Shown here piece after piece: positions 32,340 through 47,200 of a stretch of DNA of 64,000 nucleotides. Source of the DNA: Tubulanus polymorphus (taxonomy: Eukaryota; Nemertea; Palaeonemertea; Tubulaniformes; Tubulanidae); contig NC_134035.1 of the NCBI RefSeq assembly GCF_964204645.1, forward strand, positions 10,354,501 through 10,418,500, read 5' to 3'. The first letter of the stretch is position 1. Every line of letters begins with the position of its first letter. Below the pieces are notes generated by a model. It did not search any database. It was given only the letters and a program-made list of their open reading frames with translations, and was not told where the DNA came from. The position numbers and the translations under genes were made by a program.

Positions 32340-32560
32340 CAGAAATCCGCTATCGTCTTTGCCGCTCCTGTATCTCAGTGTTTATAAGATGCGCTATTGT
32401 TAATGCTGATCCTAATAAGATACACTATTGTCTTTGCTGCTTTTAAAACAGTGCTTATCCTGAATCAGTGTTAATGAGATAATCCATTAGCTTTGTCGGT
32501 TGAATCAATGTTTATAAGATTCACTATATTCTCTACTGCTCCTGATAAAATATTTTATAG
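32340..32560. repeat. Short degenerate repeat next to the array
   Basis: Three to four imperfect copies of a roughly 60-bp unit around GTTTATAAGAT...CACTATTGTCTTTGCTGCT lie just left of the satellite array. Confidence 0.5.
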
Positions 32561-32661
32561 AAATCAACCACCGTTTGTAGAAGAATCCATCGTTGAGTGA
32601 TTTCCGTTGCTGGCTCCTCAACTTCTCATCTGGGCTTCTGCAGTTTTCATCAGCAAATGGG

Positions 32662-32738
32662 TCAATCAGTATCTACGTGTAGATTTTCCGATGAGTAGTT
32701 GATCTCAAGCTGGGTTTTTTCTCGCAGTTGATATTTAG
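32662..32738 (-). pseudogene. Terminal exon-like unit at the left edge of the array
   Basis: On the minus strand an ATTGCAG acceptor is followed by an open stretch reading AKYQLREKTQLEINYSSENL and ending in TGA at 32662-32664. Its first half matches the array monomers in the frame giving AKFQL(S/C)E, but its second half is unrelated to them. It could be the last exon of the host gene from which the array grew. Confidence 0.35.
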
Positions 32739-33369
32739 CTGCAATGATTAAAAGAAGATATCCTTTAATAACAAAATATTTCAATGAGAATTAATCGTAA
32801 TAATTCCATGTATATCAAGTTACCTTTTATGATTGCTGGTTTCATTATCGGCGATTATCTTATTAGTTGATTGGTTAATGAGTTCGATCCTAGTTAGCTG
32901 TGCGCCTTTCAAGTTGGTCGATTTTTGACTAGTAGTTGTTCTCAAACTGGGTTTTTTCTCATAGTTGAAATTTAGCTGCAATGATCAAAAGAAGATATCC
33001 TTTAATGACAAAATATTTCAATAAGAATTAATCGTAATAATTCCATGTATATCAAGTTACCTTTTATGATGGCTGGTTTCATTATCGGCGATTATCTTAT
33101 TAGTCGATTGGTTAAAGAGTTCGATCCTAGTTGGCTGTGCGCCGTTCAAGTTGGTCAATTTTTGACGAGTGGTTGTTCTCAAACTTAGTTTTTTCGCATA
33201 GTTGAAATTTAGCTGCAATGATTAAAAAGATAATCTTTAATGACAAAATATTTCAATAAGAATTAATCATAATAATTTCATCAATATCAAGTTACCTTTT
33301 ATGATTGCTTGGTTCGTTATCGGTGTGGATCATCTAAAGTTGCTGGGTTAATGAGTTCGATTCTGTTGG

Positions 33370-35790
33370 CTCCATCTGTGTGCTGTTCAAGTTGGTCGAT
33401 TTTGGCAGAGTAGTTGTTCTCAAGCTGGGTTCTTTCTCATAGTTGAAATTTAGCTGCAATGATCAAAAATAGATATCCTTTAATGACAAAATATTTCAAT
33501 AAGAATTAATTGTAATAATTCCATGTGTATCAAGTTACCTTTTATGATTGCTGGTTTCATAATCGGCGATTATCTTATTAGTTGATTGGTTAAGGAGTTC
33601 GATTCTAGTTGCCTGTGCGCTGTTCAAGTTGGTTGATTTTGGATGAGTAGTTGTTCTCAGTTGGGTTTTTTCTCATAGTTGAAATTTAGCTGCAATGATT
33701 AAAAGAAGATATCCTGTAATGACAAAATATTTCAATAAGAATTAATCGTAAAAATTTCATGTATATCAAGTTACCTTTTATGATTGCTTGTTTCGTTTTC
33801 GGCGTGGATCATCTAAAGTTGGTTGGTTAATGACTTCGATTCTGTTGGCCTCATCTGTTCGCTGTTCCACTTGGTCGATTTTGGACGAGTAGCTGATCTC
33901 AAGTTGGGTTTCTTCTTATAGTTGAAATTTAGCTGCAATGATCAAAAGAAGATATCCTGTAATGACAAAATATTTCAATAAGAATTAATCGTAATAATTT
34001 CATGTATATAATTTACCTTTTATGATTGCTGGTTTCATTATCGCGATTATCTTATTAGTTGATTGGTTAATGAGTTCGATCCTAGTTAGCTGTGCGCTGT
34101 TCAAGTTGGTCGATTTTTTACGAGTAGTTGTTCTCAAACTGGGTTTTTTCACATAGTTAAAATTTAGCTGCAATGATTAAAAGAAGATATGCTGTGATGA
34201 CAAAATATTTCAATAAGAATTGATCATAATAATTTCATGTATATCAAGTTACCTTTTATGATTGCTTGGTTCGTTATCGGCGTGGATCATCTAAAGTTGG
34301 TTGGTTAATAACTTCGATTCTGTTGGCCTCATCTGTTCGCTGTTCCAGTTGGTCGATTTTGGACGAGTAGCTGATCTCAAGCTGGGTTTCTTCTTATAGT
34401 TGAAATTTAGCTGCAACGATTAAAAGAAGATATCCTGTAATGACAAAATATTTCAATAAGAATTAATCGTAATAATTTCATGTATATCAAGTTACCTTTT
34501 ATGATTGCTTGGTTCGTTATCGATGTGGATCATCTAAAGTTGGTGGGTTAATGAGTTCGATTCTGTTGGCTTCATCTGTGTGCTGTTCAAGTTGGTCGAT
34601 TTTGGCAGAGTAGTTGTTCTCAAGCTGGGTTCTTTCTCATAGTTGAAATTTAGCTGCAATGATCAAAAATAGATATCCTTTAATGACAAAATATTTCAAT
34701 AAGAATTAATTGTAATAATTCCATGTGTATCAAGTTACCTTTTATGATTGCTGGTTTCATAATCGGCGATTATCTTATTAGTTGATTGGTTAAGGAGTTC
34801 GATTCTAGTTGCCTGTGCGCTGTTCAAGTTGGTTGATTTTGGATGAATAGTTGTTCTCAGTTGGGTTTTTTCTCATAGTTGAAATTTAGCTGCAATGATT
34901 AAAAGAAGATATCCTGTAATGACAAAATATTTCAATAAGAATTAATCGTAAAAATTTCATGTATATCAAGTTAACTTTTATGATTGCTTGTTTCGTTTTC
35001 GGCGTGGATCATCTAAAGTTGGTTGGTTAATGACTTCGATTCTGTTGGCCTCATCTGTTCGCTGTTCCACTTGGTCGATTTTGGACGAGTAGCTGATCTC
35101 AAGTTGGGTTTCTTCTTATAGTTGAAATTTAGCTGCAATGATCAAAAGAAGATATCCTGTAATGACAAAATATTTCAATAAGAATTAATCGTAATAATTT
35201 CATGTATATAATTTACCTTTTATGATTGCTGGTTTCATTATCGCGATTATCTTATTAGTTGATTGGTTAACGAGTTCGATCCTAGTTAGCTGTGCGCTGT
35301 TCAAGTTGGTCGATTTTTTACGAGTAGTTGTTCTCAAACTGGGTTTTTTCACATAGTTAAAATTTAGCTGCAATGATTAAAAGAAGATATGCTGTGATGA
35401 CAAAATATTTCAATAAGAATTAATCATAATAATTTCATGTATATCAAGTTACCTTTTATGATTGCTTGGTTCGTTATCGGCGTGGATCATCTAAAGTTGG
35501 TTGGTTAATAACTTCGATTCTGTTGGCCTCATCTGTTCGCTGTTCCAGTTGGTCGATTTTGGACGAGTAGCTGATCTCAAGCTGGGTTTCTTCTTATAGT
35601 TGAAATTTAGCTGCAATGATTAAAAGAAGATATCCTGTAATGACAAAATATTTCAATAAGAATTAATCGTAATAATTTCATGCATATCAAGATACCTTTT
35701 ATGATTGCTGGTTTCATTATCGCGATTATGTTATTAGTTGATTGGTTAATGAGTTTGATCCTAGTTAGCTGTGCGCTGTTCAAGTTGGTC
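33370..35790. repeat. 1200-bp higher-order repeat within the array
   Basis: The block containing GGCAGAGTAGTTGTTCTCAAG near 33403 recurs almost unchanged at 34603, and following monomers are likewise duplicated with a 1200-bp offset (five monomers). Later blocks recur at about 1.67 and 1.87 kb. Confidence 0.75.
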
Positions 35791-38700
35791 GATTTTTTAT
35801 GAGTAGTTGTTCTCAAACTGGGTTTTTTCGCATAGTTAAAATTTAGCTGCAATGATTAAAAGAAGATATCCCGTAATGAAAAAATATTTCAATAAGAATT
35901 AATCATAATAATTTCATGTATACCAAGTTACCTTTTATGATTGCTTGTTTCGTTAACAGCGTGGATCATCTAAAGTTGGTTGGTTAATAACTTCGATTCT
36001 GTTGGCCTCATCTGTTCGCTGTTCCAGTTGGTCGATTTTGGACGAGCAGCTGATCTCAAGCTGGGTTTCTTCTTATAGTTGAAATTTAGCTGCAATGATT
36101 AAAAGAAGATATCCTGTAATGACAAAATATTTCCATAAGTATTAATCGTAATAATTCCATGTATATCAAGTTACCTTTTATGATTGCTTGGTTCGTTATC
36201 GGTGTGGATCATCTAAAGTTGGTGGGTTAATGAGTTCGATTCTGTTGGCCTCATCTGTGCCCTGTTCCAGTTGGTCGATTTTGGATGAGTAGTTGATCTC
36301 AAGCTGGGTTTTTTCGCATAGTTGAAATTTAGCTGCAATGATTAAAAGATATCCTGTAATGACAAAATATTTCAATAACAATTAATCGTAATAATTCCAT
36401 GTATATTAAGTTACCTTTTATGATTAATGGTTTCATTATTGGCGATTATCTTATTAGTTGATTGGTTAAGGAGTTCGATTCTAGTTGCCTGTGCGCTGTT
36501 CAAGTTGGTTGATTTTGGATGAGTAGTTGTTCTCAGTTGGGTTTTTTCTCATAGTTGAAATTTAGCTGCAATGATTAAAAGAAGATATCCTGTAATGACA
36601 AAATATTTCAATAAGAATTAATCGTAAAAATTTCATGTATATCAAGTTACCTTTTATGATTGCTTGTTTCGTTTTCGGCGTGGATCATCTAAAGTTGGTT
36701 GGTTAATGACTTCGATTCTGTTGGCCTCATCTGTTCGCTGTTCCACTTGGTCGATTTTGGACGAGTAGCTGATCTCAAGTTGGGTTTCTTCTTATAGTTG
36801 AAATTTAGCTGCAATGATCAAAAGAAGATATCCTGTAATGACAAAATATTTCAATAAGAATTAATCGTAATAATTTCATGCATATAATTTACCTTTTATG
36901 ATTGCTGGTTTCATTATCGCGATTATCTTATTAGTTGATTGGTTAATGAGTTCGATCCTAGTTAGCTGTGCGCTGTTCAAGTTGGTCGATTTTTTACGAG
37001 TAGTTGTTCTCAAACTGGGTTTTTTCACATAGTTAAAATTTAGCTGCAATGATTAAAAGAAGATATGCTGTGATGACAAAATATTTCAATAAGAATTAAT
37101 CGTAATAATTTCATGTATATCAAGTTACCTTTTATGATTGCTTGTTTCGTTATCGGCGTGGATCATCTAAAGTTGGTTGGTTAATGACTTCGATTCTGTT
37201 GGTTTCATCTGTTCGCTGTTCCAGTTGGTCGATCTTGGACGAGTAGCTGATCTCAAGCTGGGTTTCTTCTTATAGTTGAAATTCAGCTGCAATGATTAAC
37301 AGAAGATATCCTGTAATGACAAAATATTTCAATAAGAATTAATCGTAATAATTTCATGCATATCAAGTTACCTTTTATGATTGCTGGTTTCATTATCGCG
37401 ATTATCTTATTAGTTGATTGATTAAAGAGTTCGATCCTAGTTAGCTGTGCGTTGTTCAAGTTGGTCGATTTTGGACGAGTAGCTGATCTCAAGTTGGGTT
37501 TCTTCTTATAGTTGAAATTTAGCTGCAATGATTAAAAGAAGATATCCTGTAATGACAAAATATTTCAATAAGAATTAATCGTAATAATTTCATGCATATC
37601 AAGATACCTTTTATGATTGCTGGTTTCGTTTTCAGCGTGGATCATCTAAAGTTGGTTGGTTAATGACTTCGATTCTGTTGGCCTCATCTGTTCGCTGTTC
37701 CACTTGGTCGATTTTGGACGAGCAGCTGATCTCAAGCTGGGTTTCTTCTTATAGTTGAAATTTAGCTGCAATGATTAAAAGAAGATATCCTGTAATGACA
37801 AAATATTTCCATAAGTATTAATCGTAATAATTCCATGTATATCAAGTTACCTTTTATGATTGCTTGGTTCGTTATCGGTGTGGATCATCTAAAGTTGGTG
37901 GGTTAATGAGTTCGATTCTGTTGGCCTCATCTGTGCCCTGTTCCAGTTGGTAGATTTTGGATGAGTAGTTGATCTCAAGCTGGGTTTTTTCGCATAGTTG
38001 AAATTTAGCTGCAATGATTAAAAGATATCCTGTAATGACAAAATATTTCAATAACAATTAATCGTAATAATTCCATGTATATTAAGTTACCTTTTATGAT
38101 TAATGGTTTCATTATTGGCGATTATCTTATTAGTTGATTGGTTAAGGAGTTCGATTCTAGTTGCCTGTGCGCTGTTCAAGTTGGTTGATTTTGGATGAGT
38201 AGTTGTTCTCAGTTGGGTTTTTTCTCATAGTTGAAATTTAGCTGCAATGATTAAAAGAAGATATCCTGTAATGACAAAATATTTCAATTAGAATTAATCA
38301 TAAAAATTTCATGTATATCAAGTTACCTTTTATGATTGCTTGTTTCGTTTTCGGCGTGGATCATCTAAAGTTGGTTGGTTAATGACTTTGATTCTGTTGG
38401 CCTCATCTGTTCGCTGTTCCACTTGGTCGATTTTGGACGAGTAGCTGATCTCAAGTTGGGTTTCTTCTTATAGTTGAAATTTAGCTGCAATGATCAAAAG
38501 AAGATATCCTGTAATGACAAAATATTTCAATTAGAATTAATCGTAATAATTTCATGTATATAATTTACCTTTTATGATTGCTGGTTTCATTATCGCGATT
38601 ATCATATTAGTTGATTGGTTAATGAGTTCGATCCTAGTTAGCTGTGCGCTGTTCAAGTTGGTCAATTTTTTACGAGTAGTTGTTCTCAAACTGGGTTTTT

Positions 38701-41700
38701 TCACATAGTTAAAATTTAGCTGCAATGATTAAAAGAAGATATCCCGTAATGACAAAATATTTCAATAAGAATTAATCGTAATAATTGCATGTATATCAAG
38801 TTACCTTTTATGATTGCTTGTTTCGTTATCGGCGTGGATCATCTAAAGTTGGTTGGTTAATAACTTCGATTCTGTTGGTTTCATCTGTTCGCTGTTCCAG
38901 TTGGTCGATTTTGGACGAGTAGCTGATCTCAAGCTGGGTTTCTTCTTATAGTTGACAAAATATTTCAATAAGAATTAATCGTAATAATTTCATGCATATC
39001 AAGTTACCTTTTATGATTGCTGGTTTCATTATCGCGATTATCTTATTAGTTGATTGATTAAAGAGTTCGATCCTAGTTAGCTGTGCGTTGTTCAAGTTGG
39101 TCGATTTTGGACGAGTAGCTGATCTCAAGTTGGGTTTCTTCTTATAGTTGAAATTTAGCTGCAATGATTAAAAGAAGATATCCTGTAATGACAAAATATT
39201 TCAATAAGAATTAATCGTAATAATTTCATGCATATCAAGATACCTTTTATGATTGCTGGTTTCATTATCGCGATTATGTTATTAGTTGATTGGTTAATGA
39301 GTTTGATCCTAGTTGGCTGTGCGCTGTTCAAGTTGGTCGATTTTTTATGAGTAGTTGTTCTCAAACTGGGTTTTTTCGCATAGTTGAAATTTAGCTGCAA
39401 TGATTAAAAGAAGATATCCCGTAATGACAAAATATTTCAATAAGAATTAATCGTAATAATTTCATGTATACCAAGTTACCTTTTATGATTGCTTGTTTCG
39501 TTATCGGTGTGGATCATCTAAAGTTGGTTGGTTAATAACTTCGATTCTGTTGGCCTCATCTGTTTGCTGTTCCAGTTGGTCGATTTTGGACGAGCAGCTG
39601 ATCTCAAGCTGGGTTTCTTCTTATAGTTGAAATTTAGCTGCAATGATTAAAAGAAGATATCCTGTAATGACAAAATATTTCCATAAGTATTAATCGTAAT
39701 AATTCCATGTATATCAAGTTACCTTTTATGATTGCTTGGTTCGTTATCGGTGTGGATCATCTAAAGTTGGTGGGTTAATGAGTTCGATTCTGTTGGCCTC
39801 ATCTGTGCCCTGTTCCAGTTGGTCGATTTTGGATGAGTAGTTGATCTCAAGCTGGGTTTTTTCGCATAGTTGAAATTTAGCTGCAATGATTAAAAGATAT
39901 CCTGTAATGACAAAATATTTCAATAACAATTAATCGTAATAATTCCATGTATATTAAGTTACCTTTTATGATTAATGGTTTCATTATTGGCGATTATCTT
40001 ATTAGTTGATTGGTTAAGGAGTTCGATTCTAGTTGCCTGTGCGCTGTTCAAGTTGGTTGATTTTGGATGAGTAGTTGTTCTCAGTTGGGTTTTTTCTCAT
40101 AGTTGAAATTTAGCTGCAATGATTAAAAGAAGATATCCTGTAATGACAAAATATTTCAATAAGAATTAATCGTAAAAATTTCATGTATATCAAGTTACCT
40201 TTTATGATTGCTTGTTTCGTTTTCGGCGTGGATCATCTAAAGTTGGTTGGTTAATGACTTCGATTCTGTTGGCCTCATCTGTTCGCTGTTCCACTTGGTC
40301 GATTTTGGACGAGTAGCTGATCTCAAGTTGGGTTTCTTCTTATAGTTGAAATTTAGCTGCAATGATCAAAAGAAGATATCCTGTAATGACAAAATATTTC
40401 AATAAGAATTAATCGTAATAATTTCATGTATATAATTTACCTTTTATGATTGCTGGTTTCATTATCGCGATTATCTTATTAGTTGATTGGTTAATGAGTT
40501 CGATCCTAGTTAGCTGTGCGCTGTTCAAGTTGGTCGATTTTTTACGAGTAGTTGTTCTCAAACTGGGTTTTTTCACATAGTTAAAATTTAGCTGCAATGA
40601 TTAAAAGAAGATATGCTGTGATGACAAAATATTTCAATAAGAATTAATCGTAATAATTTCATGTATATCAAGTTACCTTTTATGATTGCTTGTTTCGTTA
40701 TCGGCGTGGATCATCTAAAGTTGGTTGGTTAATGACTTCGATTCTGTTGGCCTCAACTGTTCGCTGTTCCAGTTGGTCGATCTTGGACGAGTAGCTGATC
40801 TCAAGTTGGGTTTCTTCTGATAGTTGAAATTTAGCTGCAATGATTAAAAGAAGATATCCTGTAATGACAAAATATTTCAATAAGAATTAATCGTAATAAT
40901 TTCATGCATATCAAGATACCTTTTATGATTGCTGGTTTCATTATCGCGATTATGTTATTAGTTGATTGGTTAATGAGTTTGATCCTAGTTAGCTGTGCGC
41001 TGTTCAAGTTGGTCAATTTTTTATGAGTAGTTGTTCTCAAACTGGGTTTTTTCGCATAGTTGAAATTTAGCTGCAATGATCAAAAGAAGATATCCCGTAA
41101 TGACAAAATATTTCAATAAGAATTAATCGTTATAATTTCATGTATATCAAGTTACCTTTTATGATTGCTTGGTTCGTTATCGGCGTGGATCATCTAAAGT
41201 TGGTTGGTTAATGACTTCGATTCTGTTGGCCTCATCTGTTCGCTGTTCCAGTTGATCGATTTGGACGAGTAGCTGATCTCAAGTTGGGTTTCTTCTTATA
41301 GTTGAAATTTAGCTGCAATGATTAAAAGAAGATATCCCGTCATGACAAAATATTTCAATAAGAATTAATCGTAATAATTTCATGTATATCAAGTTACCTT
41401 TTATGATTGCTTGTTTCGTTATCGGCGTGGATCATCTAAAGTAAGTTGGTTAATGACTTCGATTCTGTTGGCCTCATCTGTTCGCTGTTCCAGTTGGTCG
41501 ATTTTGGACGAGTAGCTGATCCCAATTTGGGTTTCTTCTTATAGTTGAAATTTAGCTGCAGTGATTAAAAGAAGATATCCTGTAATGACAAAATATTTCA
41601 ATAAGAATTAATCGTAATAATTTCATGTATATCAAGTTACCTTTTATGATTGCTTGTTTCGTTATCGGCGTGGATCATCTAAAGTTGGTTGGTTAATAAC

Positions 41701-44208
41701 TTCGATTCTGTTGGCCTCATCTGCTGCTGTTCCAGTTGGTCGATTTTAGACGAGTAGCTGATCTCAAGTTGGGTTTCTTCTTATAGTTGAAATTTAGCTG
41801 CAATGATTAAAAGAAGATATCCTGTAATGACAAAATATTTCAATTAGAATTAATCGTAATAATTTCATGCATATCAAGTTACCTTTTATGATTGCTAGTT
41901 TCATTATCGCGATTATCTTATTAGCTGATTGGTTAATGAGTTCGATCCTAGTTAGCTGTGCGTTGTTCAAGTTGGTCGATTTTTTATGAGTAGTTGTTCT
42001 CAAACTGGGTTTTTTCTCATAGTTGAAATTTAGCTGCAATGATCAAAAGAAGATATCCCGTAATGACAAAATATTTCAATAAGAATTAATCGTAATAATT
42101 TCATGTATATCAAGTTACCTTTTATGATTGCTTGTTTCGTTATCGGCGTGGATCATCTAAAGTTGGTTGGTCAATAACTTCGATTCTGTTGGTTTCATCT
42201 GTTCGCTGTTCCAGTTGGTCGATTTTGGACTAGTAGCTGATCTCAAGCTGGGTTTCTTCTTATAGTTGAAATTCAGCTGCAATGATTAACAGAAGATATC
42301 CTGTAATGACAAAATATTTCAATAAGAATTAATCGTAATAATTTCATGCATATCAAGTTACCTTTTATGATTGCTGGTTTCATTATCGCGATTATCTTAT
42401 TAGTTGATTGGTTAATGAGTTCGATCCTAGTTAGCTGTGCGTTGTTCAAGTTGGTCGATTTTTTATGAGTAGTTGTTCTCAAACTGGGTTTTTTCTCATA
42501 GTTGAAATTTAGCTGCAATGATCAAAAGAAGATATCCCGTAATGACAAAATATTTCAATAAGAATTAATCGTTATAATTTCATGTATATCAAGTTACCTT
42601 TTATGATTGCTTGGTTCGTTATCGGCGTGGATCATCTAAAGTTGGTTGGTTAATGACTTCGATTCTGTTGGCCTCATCTGTTAGCTGTTCCAGTTGGTCG
42701 ATCTTGGACGAGTAGCTGATCTCAAGTTGGGTTTCTTCTGATAGTTGAAATTTAGCTGCAATGATTAAAAGAAGATATCCTGTAATGACAAAATATTTCA
42801 ATAAGAATTAATCGTAATAATTGCATGTATATCAAGTTACCTTTTATGATTGCTTGTTTCTTTATCGGCGTGGATCATCTAAAGTTGGTTGGTTAATGAC
42901 TTCGATTCTGTTGGCCTCATCTGTTCGCTGTTCCAGTTGGTCGATTTTGGACGAGTAGCTGATCCCAATTTGGGTTTCTTCTTATAGTTGAAATTTAGCT
43001 GCAGTGATTAAAAGAAGATATCCTGTAATGACAAAATATTTCAATAAGAATTAATCGTAATAATTTCATGTATATCAAGTTACCTTTTATGATTGCTTGT
43101 TTCGTTATCGGCATGGATCATCTAAAGTTGGTTGGTTAATAACTTCGATTCTGTTGGCCTCATCTGCTGCTGTTCCAGTTGGTCGATTTTTTATGAGTAG
43201 TTGTTCTCAAACTGGGTTTTTTCTCATAGTTGAAATTTAGCTGCAATGATCAAAAGAAGATATCCCGTAATGACAAAATATTTCAATAAGAATTAATCGT
43301 AATAATTTCATGTATATCAAGTTACCTTTTAGGATTGCTTGTTTCGTTATCAGCGTGGATCATCTAAACTTGGTTGGTTAATAACTTCGATTCTGTTGGC
43401 CTCATCTGTTCACTTTTCCAGTTGGTCGATTTTGGACGAGTAGCTGATCTCAATCTGGGTTTCTTCTTATAGTTGAAATTTAGCTGCAATGATCAAAAGA
43501 AGATATCCCGTAATGACAAAATATTTCAATAAGAATTAATCGTAATAATTTCATGTATATCAAGTTACCTTTTATGATTGCTTGTTTCGTTATCGGCGTG
43601 GATCATCTAAAGTTGGTTGGTTAATAACTTCGATTCTGTTGGCCTCATCTGTTCGCTGTTCCAGTTGGTCGATTTTTTATGAGTAGTTGTTCTCAAACTG
43701 GGTTTTTTCACATAGTTAAAATTTAGCTGCAATGATTAAAAGAAGATATGCTGTGATGACAAAATATTTCAATAAGAATTGATCATAATAATTTCATGTA
43801 TATCAAGTTACCTTTTATGATTGCTTGGTTCGTTATCGGCGTGGATCATCTAAAGTTTGTTGGTTAATAACTTCGATTCTGTTGGCCTCATCTGTTCGCT
43901 GTTCCAGTTGGTCGATTTTGGGCGAGTAGCTGATCTCAATCTGGGTTTCTTCTTATAGTTGAAATTTAGCTGCAATGATCAAAAGAAGATATCCCGTAAT
44001 GACAAAATATTTCAATAAGAATTAATCGTAATAATTTCATGTATATCAAGTTACCTTTTATGATTGCTTGTTTCGTTATCGGCGTGGATCATCTAAAGTT
44101 GGTTGGTCAATAACTTCGATTCTGTTGGTTTCATCTGTTTGCTGTTCCAGTTGGTCGATTTTGGACTAGTAGCTGATCTCAAGCTGGGTTTCTTCTTATA
44201 GTTGAAAT

Positions 44209-47200
44209 TCAGCTGCAATGATTAACAGAAGATATCCTGTAATGACAAAATATTTCAATAAGAATTAATCGTAATAATTTCATGCATATCAAGTTACCTT
44301 TTATGATTGCTGGTTTCATTATCGCGATTATCTTATTAGTTGATTGGTTAATGAGTTCGATCCTAGTTAGCTGTGCGTTGTTCAAGTTGGTCGATTTTTT
44401 ATGAGTAGTTGTTCTCAAACTGGGTTTTTTCTCATAGTTGAAATTTAGCTGCAATGATCAAAAGAAGATATCCCGTAATGACAAAATATTTCAATAAGAA
44501 TTAATCGTAATAATTTCATGTATATCAAGTTACCTTTTATGATTGCTTGGTTCGTTATCGGGTGGATCATCTAAAGTTGGTTGGTTAATGACTTCGATTC
44601 TGTTGGCCTCATCTGTTCGCTGTTCCAGTTGGTCGATTTTGGACGAGCAGCTGATCTCAAGCTGGGTTTCTTCTTATAGTTGAAATTTAGCTGCAATGAT
44701 TAAAAGAAGATATCCTGTAATGACAAAATATTTCCATAAGAATTAATCGTAATAATTCCATGTATATCAAGTTACCTTTTATGATTGCTTGGTTCGTTAT
44801 CGGTGTGGATAATCTAAAGTTGGTGGGTTAATGGGTTCGATTCTGTTGGCCTCATCTGTGCCCTGTTCCAGTTGGTCGATTTTGGATGAGTAGTTGATCT
44901 CAAGCTGGGTTTTTTCGCATAGTTGAAATTTAGCTGCAATGATTAAAAGAAGATATCCTGTAATGACAAAATATTTCAATAAGAATTAATCGTAAAAATT
45001 TCATGTATATCAAGTTACCTTTTATGATTGCTTGTTTCGTTTTCGGCGTGGATCATCTAAAGTTGGTTGGTTAATGACTTCGATTCTGTTGGCCTCATCT
45101 GTTCGCTGTTCCAGTTGGTCGATTTTGGACGAGTAGCTGATCTCAAGTTGGGTTTCTTCTTATAGTTGAAATTTAGCTGCAATGATCAAAAGAAGATATC
45201 CTGTAATGACAAAATATCTCAATAAGAATTAATCGTAATAATTTCATGTATATAATTTACCTTTTATGATTGCTGGTTTCATTATCGCGATTATCTTATT
45301 AGTTGATTGGTTAATGAGTTCGATCCTAGTTAGCTGTGCGCTGTTCAAGTTGGTCGATTTTTTACGAGTAGTTGTTCTCAAACTGGGTTTTTTCACATAA
45401 ATAAAATTTAGCTGCAATGATTAAAAGAAGATATGCTGTGATGACAAAATATTTCAATAAGAATTAATCATAATAATTTCATGTATATCAAGTTACCTTT
45501 TATGATTGCTTGTTTCGTTATCGGCGTGGATCATCTAAAGTTGGTTGGTTAATGACTTCGATTCTGTTGGCCTCAACTGTTCGCTGTTCCAGTTGGTCGA
45601 TCTTGGACGAATAGCTGATCTCAAGTTGGGTTTCTTCTGATAGTTGAAATTTAGCTGCAATGATTAAAAGAAGATATCCTGTAATGACAAAATATTTCAA
45701 TAAGAATTAATCGTAATAATTTCATGTATATCAAGTTACCTTTTATGATTGCTGGTTTCGTTATCGGCGTGGATCATCTTAAGTTGGTTGGTTAATAACT
45801 TCGATTCTGTTGATTTCATCTGTTCACTGTTCCAGTTGGTCGATTTTGGACGAGTAGCTGATCTCAAGCTTGGTTTTTTCTTATAGTTAAAATTTAGCTG
45901 CAATGATTAAAAGAAGATATCCCGTCATGACAAAATATTTCAATAAGAATTAATCGTAATAATTTCATGTATATCAAGTTACCTTTTATGATTGCTTGTT
46001 TCGTTATCGGCGTGGATCATCTAAAGTTGGTTGGTTAATGACTTCGATTCTGTTGGTTTCATCTGTTCACTGTTCCAGTTGGTCGATTTTGGACGAGTAG
46101 CTGATCTCAAGCTGGGTTTCTTCTTATAGTTGAAATTCAGCTGCAATGATTAACAGAAGATATCCTGTAATGACAAAATATTTCAATAAGAATTAATCGT
46201 AATAATTTCATGCATATCAAGTTACCTTTTATGATTGCTAGTTTCATTATCGCGATTATCTTATTAGTTGATTGGTTAATGAGATCGATCCTAGTTAGCT
46301 GTGCGCTGTTCAAGTTGGTCGTTTTTTTATGAGTAGTTGTTCTCAAACTGGGTTTTTTCGCATAGTTGAAATTTAGCTGCAATGATAAAAAAAAGATGAT
46401 ATCCCATAATGACAAAATATTTCAATAAGAATTAATCGTAATAATTTCATGTATATCAAGTTACCTTTTATGATTGCTTGTTTCGTTATCGGCGTGGATC
46501 ATCTTAAGTTGGTTGGTTAATAACTTCGATTCTGTTGGTTTCATCTGTTCACTGTTCCAGTTGGTCGATTTTGGACGAGTAGCTGATCTCAAGCTGGGTT
46601 TCTTCTTATAGTTGAAATTCAGCTGCAATGATTAACAGAAGATATCCTGTAATGACAAAATATTTCAATAAGAATTAATCGTAATAATTTCATGCATATC
46701 AAGTTACCTTTTATGATTGCTAGTTTCATTATCGCGATTATCTTATTAGTTGATTGGTTAATGAGTTCGATCCTAGTTAGCTGTGCGTTGTTCAAGTCGG
46801 TCGATTTTTTATGATTAGTTGTTCTCAAACTGGGTTTTTTCTCATAGTTGAAATTTAGCTGCAATGATCAAAAGAAGATATCCCGTAATGACAAAATATT
46901 TCAATAAGAATTAATCGTAATAATTTCATGTATATCAAGTTACCTTTTATGATTGCTTGTTTCGTTATCGGCGTGGATCATCTAAAGTTGGTTGGTCAAT
47001 AACTTCGATTCTGTTGGCCTCATCTGTTCGCTGTTCCAGTTGGTCGATTTTGGACGAGTAGCTGATCTCAAGTTGGGTTTCTTCTTATAGTTGAAATTCA
47101 GCTGCAATGATTAACAGAAGACATCCTGTAATGACAAAATATTTCAATAAGAATTAATCGTAATAATTTCATGCATATCAAGTTACCTTTTATGATTGGT